64,000 bases of DNA from Isoperla grammatica (taxonomy: Eukaryota; Arthropoda; Insecta; Plecoptera; Perlodidae), in NCBI GenBank assembly GCA_945910005.1, contig OX246747.1, forward strand, positions 3,022,254-3,086,253, written 5' to 3'. Positions 55,404 through 64,000 of the stretch are shown in pieces. The translations under genes were made by a program, and so were the position numbers. Numbering within the stretch: the first letter of the stretch is position 1; each line of letters opens with the position of its first letter. The notes under the pieces were generated by a model, which saw only the letters and a program-made list of their open reading frames with translations, ran no database searches and was not told where the DNA came from.

Positions 55404-57280
55404 CATACTCTTTGAAAGTGTCTGCTGAAAAACTAAAAGAATATGTTTCTGATGAAAAGGAAGAATTTGAAAAACCTATCATTGATGCAGGTTATGTCAT
55501 TGTTGATATAAGTATAATCACAAAAGCATTGTGTGCTTTCACTGCCTGTCGATTTTTTTAAAAGTTTGACACTTTGACAGTAGAAGAGGATACAAGCAAA
55601 AGAGTCGGAATATGTTCAACTCTGACAATATCTTGTAGCTCATGTAAATGTAGCAATAACTTCCAAACTTCAAACCGTACCGACAGTGGGTTGTATGAAG
55701 CTAACCTACGCATGGTCTATGCGTTACGAACCATCGGTTAAGGTCCCCAGACTGGTAACACTTTCTGCGCTGTCATGAATTTACCAAAACCTCCCAACTA
55801 AATATACAAAATACACAGAAGCCCTTGGAACAGCAGTTAAGGTAGCCAGTGAAAACAGCATGATAGCTGCTGTGGAAGAAACGGTCATGTTGAATGACCA
55901 TAACCATAACTTAGTCGCAGCTTTAGATGGCAGCTGGCACAAGCGCGGTCACACGTCAAAGAACGGAGTGGTTACCACCACTAGTGTAGGGACCGGCAAG
56001 GTCATTGCCTCTCCAAATACTGCCAAAAATGTTCCTCTAAAACCACTACAGAGAATCATAATTGTGCTGCCAATTATGATGGTAGCTGTGGAGGAATGGA
56101 GGCAGCAAGTGCTGTAGCGATTTTTGGTCGATCAGAGGCGACACGAAATGTACGCTACACAGTACTTGGGCGAAGGGGACAGTAAGGACGATGTGGATAT
56201 CGAGAAGCTCGAGTGCGTAGGACATGTCCAAAAGAGACTTGGGTCGCGTCTACGCAAACTGCGCAAAGACTACCACGGTAAAAAACTGTCTGAGGGTAAA
56301 GGTTTGAGTGGTAAAGGAAGGCTTACCGATGCAGAAATCGACAAACTATAAAGTTACTATGGTATGGTAAAGCTATCCGTAGCAACACTGATGAGAAGAA
56401 GATGAAACAAGCTGTCTGGGCAACTTGGTTTCATAAAGTTTCTACAGATGAAAAACTACAACATAACTTGTGTCCCCCAAGGAGCTGACAGTTGGTGGTG
56501 ATTAATGGGGCTTAACGTCTCATATTTTCGCAACTATGGCCAATCGAGACGATGAGCGGGTGATAATGAAGATGAGAAAGATGATGATGAAGAATAGGCC
56601 TAAAGCCACATCTGAACCAGATCCATTGTACGTCGCGTGGGTCGTCATACGGGAGTCCAGCAAGGGAGGGCAGGGCCATGTGGGAGGAGACATATTCAGT
56701 GGGGCAGTGGAGGGGAGGGCCAGGGTCTCCTTTTGTCGCCTCTTACGACTAGCAGAGTCACTCTGGGCCTATTCTACCCCGGGCCGAGACGGGTCCTGAC
56801 AGTTGGTGTAAGTTCAACAGAAGCAAGGCGACAGGAGAGCCATACACTCACAAACACTCACTACCAAGTGCAGTTATGGATGTAATCAAGCCTGTATACC
56901 AAGATTTGGCAAAACCTGATTTGTTGAGAAAATGCTTACACGGTAAGACACAAAATCCTAATGAAAGTGTCAATGCGGTGATGTGGACCCTTATTCCTAA
57001 AACCGTCTTCGTTGGGTCTCAAACCCTTGAGTAAGGAGTACGGGATGCCATTTTACACTTCAATGAGGGAAACATTGGCAAGATCAAAGTGCTAGAGGAA
57101 CTGGGAATTGAACCTGGCTATAATGCGTATAGACGTGTGCACGATCTGGACGTTGAACGCCCCAAACAAGCGCTGGCATCGGAAGCAGCTATGGCAAAGT
57201 CTGCCCGACAGAGAGCCAGAAATGCAAAGAGAAAGTTAGAGCATAGAGATGTATACTTCGTAGAGAGACGTAACTGAGCG
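55404..57280 (+). pseudogene. Mutator-like transposase (animal type), split by a SINE
   Basis: Over several frames: EFEKPIIDAGYVIVDISIIT, a CSSCKCSNNF Cys pair, NLRMVYALRTIG, NLPKPP, then LVAALDGSWHKRGHTSKNGV with VTTTSVGTGKVI (first catalytic-type Asp in LDGSWHKRG), GGMEAASAVAIFGRSEATRN, YLGEGDSKDDVDIEKLECVG (second Asp in GDSK), HVQKRLGSRLRKL, GKGRLTDAEIDKL, PQGADSWCKFNRSKATGEPY, then NPNESVNAVMWTLIPKTVFV (Glu in NES) and a basic tail. This motif order is that of the animal Mutator-like transposase domain. Several stops and shifts. A type 2 SINE-like copy sits at 56498-56795. Confidence 0.88.
56498..56795 (-). mobile_element. composite SINE-like retroelement, head type 2, in Mutator transposase
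   Basis: 298 bp with the 13-bp target duplication CTGACAGTTGGTG (56485-56497 and 56796-56808). Removing it restores GADSWCKFNRSKATG in frame. The head on the minus strand has the GTCGTAAGAGGCGAC block, as at 46912. Confidence 0.95.
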
Positions 57281-59189
57281 GCGAGTAGGCGACCTATGCT
57301 CGCTCGATCCCGAACCGGCCTCGGTGCGCGCGGCCGCCATGTTGGACCATCTCCGGGTTTGTTTACATCTGAATAACACGCGTGTTCCATAGCCATGTGC
57401 ACTTGACATGTCATACACTCATCCGTATTGACGAAATGGCTGATGGAAATATTCAAGGTTTGTTCCATAGTATGAACGTATTAATATCATAATCATTCCG
57501 TTTTAATTTAAGCTAATAGCTGTGTCCAAACACCATGTTTAAGTAACGAGATAAGTAAAATTGACGAACCAGGTGGGGGACAGGCAACAATTGTTATTAT
57601 GGCTGTGGAAACGAAGATTGTAGATATGTTTTCTTACCATGTTCTCACAGCTATGTTCTAGGTTATGTTATAACAATCAGTGCTCAAAAACTGACAAAGG
57701 CCCAAAATTCATTAAGTTCAGGCCTGTTCCTATTTTGCAGTTTATTATGACACTAGTAATGGCATGAAGGCCTAGGCCATTGGGTTTGAAATATAACCCA
57801 ATGTCTAGGCTTATAGGTCAAGTTTATTGTATGATTATGACATACGATTAGGCCCTAGTATAGTATCGGCCTACAGACCTATACTTATAGTTACGTCTAT
57901 AGGTCAGGTACAGACCTGGACCAGTGGACCTGGTCTAGGCCTATGGGCCTAGCTTTAACCATCACAATACTCTGTGTACCTGGCTGCATGCTTTGATATC
58001 ACATGTGACATATTCCCATTGTTAAGGCATAGATATAAATATTACATTTATATCTATAGTTAAGGTTACTTAGGTCTAGGAGAAGTTAGCTCTGTACAAA
58101 ATTATATCATTCCAGTTCGAAATTAATATAGACTAGTCCATAGTTTGTTTTGCCAACATGATCGGAGTGGTTGAAACTATTTTTCACTTCATTATGACAG
58201 TGACATATAGGCCTAGACCAATTAAGCCATAGCCCGTAAGCCTAGCTTTTACATCACAATGCTGTTTAGTCTTTGTATCTGGCTGCATGGTTTAATATCC
58301 CATGTGACATATTCCATCCTAGGAGGAGGACCATCCCCATGTTGACATAGGTAAAAGTCCCGTACAAGTATACAGATTATTTATCGAATCACCAAGGTAG
58401 ACAGTAGTGCCGTAACCGTAGGGGGGGGGGGCGAAGGGGGCGCTTGCACCCCTAGCAAAATCAAGGACAGGAATATCGATTTATTATCCTTAAATATGAA
58501 TGTCAAGTAGTGTTTGTTTAGTACGTACATACATAATAGGGAATTTTAACATTTCAATACTAATACAAGTGAAACGTAATCAAAGATTATCTTCCTCGTT
58601 CCACCTAAGCATAGCCCCTCCAACCATCAACCTACTATTGTAACCACTAACCAACGTTACAATGTATTAGCAGAAATACAGAGGATCTGACCAGGTTTTG
58701 TCCACTCATGTCAAGCTGTATAGGACACTCACTGTTTTGAGAGATGCTATCAAATTGTAATTTGAAACAAAGTATTAAAATATATGGCATGCAAGTTGTA
58801 CTATGAGTAGGCCTACCTAAAGAAAATTAAAACGTTTGTTCTTTTTGCGCTGGTTTTCTCTCGTTTAAAAAAAAGTAAATGCCACATGAAAGTGGGATAC
58901 TTAATAATTTTACCTACCGCTAAACGGGGTGAATTTATAGAAAACAATATAGGCCTACTTAAGAGTGGTAAATAAGCTGCTTAGATGGTGGTAGGGTGTT
59001 TGATTAAAATCCTTGTAAATCTGCCGGGAAGTAAGAAATTCCAATATTTCTTTACTCTTGATGCATGTAATTAGACGTACTCAAAAGCAACTTCAGAACA
59101 CAATTTTCATAGAACATGCTTTGGTAAAAGGTTAAGCTGAGTAACGACTCCATGTGTTCATCAGTATAGAGCTTGACGAGTAATTTGAT
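57281..59189. other. CpG-rich stretch then TAGGCCTA-rich spacer
   Basis: 57270-57350 is GC- and CpG-rich (GTGCGCGCGGCCGCCATG), unlike its surroundings, and could be a promoter or a transposon end. 57435 has a short ATGGCTGATGG start. 57660-57730 reads CYNNQCSKTDKGPKFIKF after a CTCACAG acceptor-like site, weakly like a THAP finger start. 57715-57955 is AGGCCTA-rich. No gene can be supported. Confidence 0.4.
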
Positions 59190-59543
59190 GGGGGGGGGGG
59201 AATATTTGGCTATGTTTGATAAGGTACTGATCATAAAAGTGAAATCTAACAGTGGACATATCTTAAACCTGAAAGTAAACGATTACGTTGCATGCATTTA
59301 TGATGCCAGCTGGTGGCTTGGTAAAGTAGTGGCTCATCCCTGGAGAATATGGACTATTTAGTGAACTTCTTCCATCCATGTGGACCGGATACCAAATTCA
59401 AAAAAACCACAGATACAACATGGGTCCCGCACTTCAACATCTTGCGAGTGTTATCGCCACTAGAATTGACGACTGCGACTGAAAGGTCCTACAACATCAG
59501 CAGCAGACTAAGTAATGAGATCTCATACATGATGACAAACTGA
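59190..59543 (+). pseudogene. SDGP-family transposase copy D (C-terminal domain)
   Basis: KVLIIKVKSNSGHILNLKVN, DYVACIYDASWWLGKVV, a frameshift at about 59345, then ENMDYLVNFFHPCGPDTKFK, TTWVPHFNILRVLSPLELTT, ATERSYNISSRLSNEIS and a stop at 59541-59543. It completes the C-terminal barrel-like domain seen in copies A and C and ends at the same place. Confidence 0.75.
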
Positions 59544-60211
59544 ATAAGGTACAGAAACCTAGGTTCTACTTTAGTATTAAATTTCCCTATGATATGAAAA
59601 GTTCATTTAGAACCCTTAAATTGTAGTGTATAAGATTGGTAACGTGCCTTGTCAAAATACTATTTTAGATCACATTGAAAAAATTGTAACTTTCACACCA
59701 CTTTAAAATACATAATGAAATTTTTAGGAATTGAATTTGACCCCAAGAAGCTTTTATTCCACTGACAAAAAAAATTTGTACCCCTCCCCCCACTTTAACA
59801 AAATGGGCGGGAAATGGTGTACTTTGGTTTTTTTCATGTTTCATGATTTTTTTTGTGGAAGACGGAAGTAAAAATACTAACCATTTTTGTTTGAATAAAG
59901 ACACTTTATAGCCTTTATAGGTCATAGTAGTCATAGTATACACAAACAAAATTTCAAGAAGTAGTTCCAAACCCTTCTTGGGAAAATTTGATCCTAAAGT
60001 TGAAGAAAAAGCCAATAACTTACCTGACATTTGACCTGCTATAGCCAAAGGTTATTTCATATGTAGCCAATTCTCATATGACATAGTAAAGAGCATTAAA
60101 TTTTGATCAACTTACCTCTTTAAATTTTTTAATTATCTTGAACGGTTTAGATGTGGTAAGATTAATCGCTAATGCTTGAAGCGGACATATTCGCTCTAAC
60201 TACTGTGAGTC
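59544..60211. other. spacer
   Basis: No gene recognised. Confidence 0.5.
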
Positions 60212-60982
60212 GTAACGATGGCTGATATAGCTTAAGTTTACACCGCAGAGGAAATTGCGAAGCTGGCACCAAAGTAGAAGGGGAAACCCGGGAACTTCAA
60301 GCCCAACTTCAAAAAGCAACAACCAAAAGCTGGTAGTAGCAAAGGGGAAACCCAAAAGCGATCATCAGAAATACCACCACCTACGCACTTACAGGAGAAT
60401 GCTAAACCAACGCCACCGCGGAATGAATCAATTCTTTTGGAAGCGATATTTGGCATGGACATCACTGTAACGGAAATAGCTCCACGCCAAACATTCGCCA
60501 TAAGCAACGCGAAATTAGTCGACGTCACACTCCACACACACGCAGCTTATAGAGCAGATGAGTCCATGCTAGATCGAAAGCTGTGCAAGGAAGAACTGTT
60601 GTATTACACAACAGCTTTAAACCAAATGCGCATGCTAGAAGTGAAAGCTAAGCAAGGTGTACAAGCGCTTACTAGTCCTGAAAAGGACATCCGAAAAGCC
60701 GTTGTAGACGAGGTATTCAACGTACCCCAGCCCGTCTACACATACATAAAACAAATTGGGACGTACACATACAAGATGGGAAAGGAGACTCTGCTAGAGA
60801 TACCTCCACTACCTGTCCAAGTCGCACAAAACTTCGAAGGTTACCACGCTGCACGTACAGACGTGGGCACACATAACCTATTCGAAGAACAACCTTTTCA
60901 CACTGCTCAACACGGGGCTGGGTTACCCCCCTGGCCCGTCCGCCCCTCCTCCCCTCGGGCTCCCCCAAGGCGACCATATTGA
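60195..60982 (+). pseudogene. unknown gag-like ORF with two early stops
   Basis: An ATG near 60219 (MADIA) is followed by a stop, then VYTAEEIAKLAPK, a second stop near 60277, a Lys/Gln/Pro-rich basic stretch, and a 181-residue open frame from 60437: MDITVTEIAPRQTFAISNAK, DRKLCKEELLYYTTALNQMR, VVDEVFNVPQPVYTYIKQIG and LPPWPVRPSSPRAPPRRP at the end. Basic low-complexity N-terminus plus a compact helical middle and a Pro-rich end look gag-like, but no zinc knuckle or known motif is visible. Function unknown. It lies directly before a LINE tail. Confidence 0.4.
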
Positions 60983-61029
60983 TGCCGAGCTTAGTGCGGA
61001 CGTCCAGTCAACATGGGGCACTGAGCACC

Positions 61030-61337
61030 ACAGCTCCCGCCCTCAAATCATCCTCAACAACTAGCTTCCAGGGCCTGATAAGAATCGGTCCAGAAAGACG
61101 GCCACCGCCCAGTTCCGGCTGGTAACAGGCCATGACGTCCTACAGCATCACCTGAACTGCTTTAACATCAGCAAAGAACCGGCAACGTGCAAATTGTGTG
61201 GATCTGATGTACAAGACAGGGCACATCTTTTTAGATGTGCTGCCCCCAAGGTTTTTATTGACTTCCTGCCCAATGATATGAGCAGGCCAGAAAAGAAAGC
61301 TGTTTTATATTGGATAGTAAGACAAAAGAATGGCTGA
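61030..61337 (+). pseudogene. LINE ORF2 C-terminal end
   Basis: RKTATAQFRLVTGHDVLQHH, LNCFNISKEPATCKLCGSDV, QDRAHLFRCAAPKVFIDFLP and a stop near 61337. The RL.TGH..L..HL..........C..C......HL...C pattern is the terminal zinc-binding region of many LINE ORF2 proteins. Reverse transcriptase and RNase H are absent. Confidence 0.78.
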
Positions 61338-61490
61338 AAAGGCCATCTTAGCACAAGAAGGAAAAACAAAGTTTAGCCTATACCCCTAAAAATTGTTGTC
61401 TGAGTTTACGCCCAGGACGAACAACTTCAAGCTTCATACCTTATGTCCACATGTTTTACATATGAACCTTAGTGTAGTAGGTGACCCTAG

Positions 61491-61575
61491 GCAGAGCTGG
61501 GCAGTATCAAAAATACATGTACTTCAAATACATTTGTATTTTGTATTTTGTATCGAAAATACCCGAGCTTAACGT
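61491..61575. repeat. possible single hAT-like terminus
   Basis: CAGAGCTGGGCAGTATCAAA followed by AATAC/TATTT-rich sequence resembles the CAG(A/G)GCTGGGCA ends of some hAT MITEs. The other end was not found. Confidence 0.35.
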
Positions 61576-61605
61576 ATCTTGTATTTACAACGCTTATATA
61601 AGCCC

Positions 61606-62101
61606 TGACTAGAGAAGGACGCATCCCGAAGGAATTACCGTCATTCAAAAAGAGGCGTACAACTCCCCATCACCTAGCAATAGAACCGCCCAACGTCATG
61701 AAGACCACCTTGCAAGCCTCTGTAAAACCAAACTACAGATTTCACCGCTGGTCCTCACAACCAAGGAGTTAGAACTCCCGGACTACGGCCCTGTCCCACT
61801 CACACCGGATCCGTTTAGGGCATCCAGCCCCAACCCCTTCGCATGCTCATCGCCACCTCTTACAGAACCATCGCTGCCGAGCAACTTTTGCGTACAGATG
61901 GAGGTATGTGAGCAGCCCTCCCTAACGGAAGATGAAGTGAAGCGACGGGCTAAAAGGGCCAAATTTAATGCCCGAAGACACCGGGCCCGCCAACAAAAAA
62001 CTAAGAAAACTCTCGCCGACAAAGAGGTGAATGAATCAAACCCAGGCTACTTCACGGCGGAGTTTCTAGAAACAAACGTTCAGCAAAACAAAACTCGCTA
62101 A
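61606..62101 (+). pseudogene. unknown ORF, Lys/Arg-rich C-terminus
   Basis: REGRIPKELPSFKKRRTTPH, VKPNYRFHRWSSQP, a frameshift at about 61760, ELELPDYGPVPLTPDPFRAS, then LTEDEVKRRAKRAKFNARRH with RARQQKTKKTLADKEVNESN and a stop at 62099-62101. Basic, helical end. I do not recognise the family. It may belong with the ORF at 60195, given similar basic/Pro-rich style and strand. Confidence 0.35.
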
Positions 62102-62862
62102 GATGATTCGAGCTTCCGCCCAAACCAAAGGCTAGGCTAAGCCTTTCTATTTTTATTTTTGTATTATTAAACTAGTCTTAGAATTATTATAAAAAAATTG
62201 TACAAATCCTTATAGTTCCTAAAACAAGTATGTAAAATCTCTGTGGACGAAAACGAACTGCATTGTATCGCCCTAGAGATTTTTTTTTGTGGAGGGGGTA
62301 TTGTAACGCCCCGGCCCCTATGCCATATTCGAATAAGGCGTCAAACTCGCATGTTGTATTTTTAAGGCCTAGAGTGCGCTATCTCATCCCATCTTCGCCG
62401 CCTCAAAGATATAGACGTAAAAAACTTCAACCGAACGGTCAGCGGATCAATTCCCTTTTAAAAAGTAATACCACATTCTAAATATGTAATAGACTAATTG
62501 TGTTATCAATCACTACCTCTGTGACAACTTTCAAATCAAATTGTCATCCTAACGATGCATCATTCATCTAATAACTCGCACGTAGCTACCTGGGTCTAGG
62601 CCTAGGCCTACGGCGAAGTTGTAGTACCGATCTCATCAGTCGGCTCCTAAAAACATTGATATAGGAGGTATTTCTGGTAATGATTGTATGTTATTATTAT
62701 TATGTTATTTATGTTATTACGCTTTATTATAATTCAACGAGAGGATTATCTCGGATCATTTCTGGATTTTCTTACCATGTACAGTTGGCAAACGTATAAA
62801 AACTAGAAAAAGTGTAAGCGGGCACAAATACGGCGAGCTCGCAGCTGAAATGTTCAGGCATC
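62102..62862. other. spacer
   Basis: Contains GGCCTAGGCCTA at about 62599 and AT-rich stretches; no gene recognised. Confidence 0.5.
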
Positions 62863-62984
62863 GTGCGCATGCGCGCCGTCTTTACCCCTACCTTCCCCTA
62901 CATCGAGCGATACACGCATCCTCGGACCAAATCGTATAAAAGGCGCCCGCTGAGCAGGATCAAATCAAATACTGTAGTAGACGC

Positions 62985-63393
62985 TAAAGCGATAGCGTCT
63001 ATTACAGTATTTGGCAGGATGGCACAGTTGCACCCATTAATTAAATTCAGGAGTGGGAATGGGATGAGCATTGAAAATGCGTGCTTATCCTACCACATGC
63101 TAGTCAAGCCCATACTAACGTATGCGGCTCCAGTCTGGGCAGCAGCGTCCGCTACAAGTATTAAGAAACTACAAGTTATACAAAATAGAGCTTTGAGGAT
63201 GGCCACGAATTCTCCGTGGTATATTACAAATAAACTTATTCACAAGGGCACAAGGACTAAACCAATGAAAGAAGTTCTGCTACTGCAGGCGAAAAACTTC
63301 TTCATGCAAACCAAGGACCACCCCAACGAGCTAGTAGCTATAGTATTGGGTCTAGTCAAGGTATTTATAAGCAAAAGTATAGGCTTCCAATAG
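62985..63393 (+). pseudogene. LINE ORF2 C-terminal region (Jockey-like)
   Basis: FGRMAQLHPLIKFRSGNGMS, LSYHMLVKPILTYAAPVWAA, KKLQVIQNRALRMATNSPWY, LLQAKNFFMQTKDHPNELV, then divergence and a stop at 63391-63393. The KPILTYA.PVW and LQ..QN..LR....APWY motifs mark the thumb region of Jockey-type reverse transcriptases. The start at 62863 is foreign sequence. Confidence 0.82.
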
Positions 63394-63587
63394 AGGCTTC
63401 GGCCTTGTTGGAAGACGAAGCAAATTAAAAGAAGTTTTATGCCTATGACAAGCTGTAATCTGGCACTTCTGGCTAACTAGTTTTTACCTGAACGGTTAGC
63501 TGTTCTGTCAGCGATCAGCTTCACCTTTTATTATTACTGTTTTGTTGGGCGAACTGCTCTATCAGTTTTCTGGTATTCATTGCTTTT

Positions 63588-63780
63588 TGTACTAGGCAGT
63601 TTAGAAGGCTCCGACTTCTTCGGATGTGACGTCACCGGAAGAGCCCCGGAGCAGTCAATGGAGGCAGTCTTGCCGTGTGGTTCACACAATGTATCTGTGT
63701 CGTTTAATCACTAAATAAACCTACATATTGTACCAGTAAATATGTGTATACTTATTCAAGTCTAGTAACAAGTTAGTACA
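63588..63780 (+). repeat. Ty3/Gypsy 5' LTR, 193 bp
   Basis: TGTACTA at the start and TAGTACA at the end (7-bp perfect inverted repeat), with AATAAA at about 63714. A primer-site-like sequence and then a gag start follow in the same orientation. The paired 3' LTR is beyond the window. Confidence 0.82.
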
Positions 63781-63797
63781 ATGGCGACGAGGATGTT
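63781..63797 (+). promoter_or_regulatory. Gypsy primer-binding site
   Basis: ATGGCGACGAGGATG directly follows the LTR. TGGCGACGAGGAT is the form I associate with Ty3/Gypsy primer sites in marine invertebrates. Confidence 0.65.
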
Positions 63798-63912
63798 TTT
63801 ACGTAATCCAACGTGAGTAAAGTGCGGTAATACCTGATTTCAATTTCGTCAAACACGTGGTTGCATAGTCTAGGCCTAGGCTTAGGCCAGTGCTCCTTCT
63901 TCTCGTTGTATC

Positions 63913-64000
63913 ATGGCCAAGTTTGGGCACATCGAACAGTTTGATGGAAACGTATCAGAGTTCACGTCGTATATAGAACGGTTGGAACAATATTTCAAGG
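63913..64000 (+). CDS. Ty3/Gypsy gag N-terminus, cut by the window edge
   Basis: ATG at 63913 gives MAKFGHIEQFDGNVSEFTSY then IERLEQYFK, open to the end. The F-F.G....F..Y..RL..YF pattern is the start of gag in many Ty3/Gypsy elements. Only 29 residues are in the window, so the state of the element is unknown. Confidence 0.75.
   Translation, partial: MAKFGHIEQFDGNVSEFTSYIERLEQYFK

Noticed and set aside
57655..57730. THAP zinc-finger exon
   Set aside because: Only the first Cys spacing fits; the later Pro, Trp and C2H2 pattern of THAP is missing.

Overview
This is a repeat-dense eukaryotic window, almost certainly from a marine invertebrate genome. The evidence is spliced exons with GT/AG borders, long microsatellites, tRNA-derived SINEs, a BEL/Pao retrotransposon, several hAT, piggyBac, EnSpm and Mutator-like transposases, and many copies of the palindrome TAGGCCTA in introns and spacers. 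No bacterial operon, CRISPR array, rRNA operon or clear single-copy metabolic gene is visible. The species cannot be named from the sequence; echinoderm, hemichordate, mollusc or crustacean would all fit.

Layout. 1-4683 is a 72-bp satellite of 65 units, followed by a 200-N assembly gap. 4884-6801 holds LINE debris. 7182-9040 joins the N-terminal half of a transposase family (called here the SDGP family) to a piggyBac C-terminal half. 9041-15189 is mostly non-coding, with an inverted-repeat element, microsatellites and two tRNA-derived SINEs. 15190-19557 is a pile of broken transposases: SDGP, piggyBac, hAT, Ty3/Gypsy integrase plus LTR, and piggyBac again. 21611-28014 carries a psq-type HTH ORF, a 3.4-kb Pro/Thr/Ser repeat ORF and an EnSpm/CACTA-like transposase split by a SINE. 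28018-29732 holds two hAT relics. 31706-34952 has a CGGBP1-like zinc-finger exon, a Myb/SANT exon, a pogo-like DDE fragment and two SDGP copies. 35300-40512 is an intact 1737-residue BEL/Pao polyprotein on the minus strand. 41932-46912 has LINE remnants and a complete hAT MITE. 47239-48742 is the best candidate cellular gene: three spliced exons of a Myb/SANT-type protein. 49090-50961 is a hAT transposase broken by a rearranged LTR element. 52741-57280 holds an SDGP copy, a TTAA-flanked long-TIR element carrying a LINE fragment, and a Mutator-like transposase with a SINE inside. 60212-63393 has unknown ORFs and LINE tails. From 63588 the 5' end of a Ty3/Gypsy element (LTR, primer site, gag start) runs off the window.

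The most informative signals are the clean insertion events. Five SINE-like copies have 12-16 bp target duplications, and two of them restore a transposase reading frame when removed. A hAT MITE has an 8-bp duplication, an LTR derivative has a 5-bp duplication, and one copy has an exact empty site elsewhere in the window. The SDGP family, with six or more fragments here and a conserved SGDF / YSDGP / DGIGG triad of aspartates, is the most interesting coding signal. Its superfamily could not be assigned with confidence (Sola-like is a guess).
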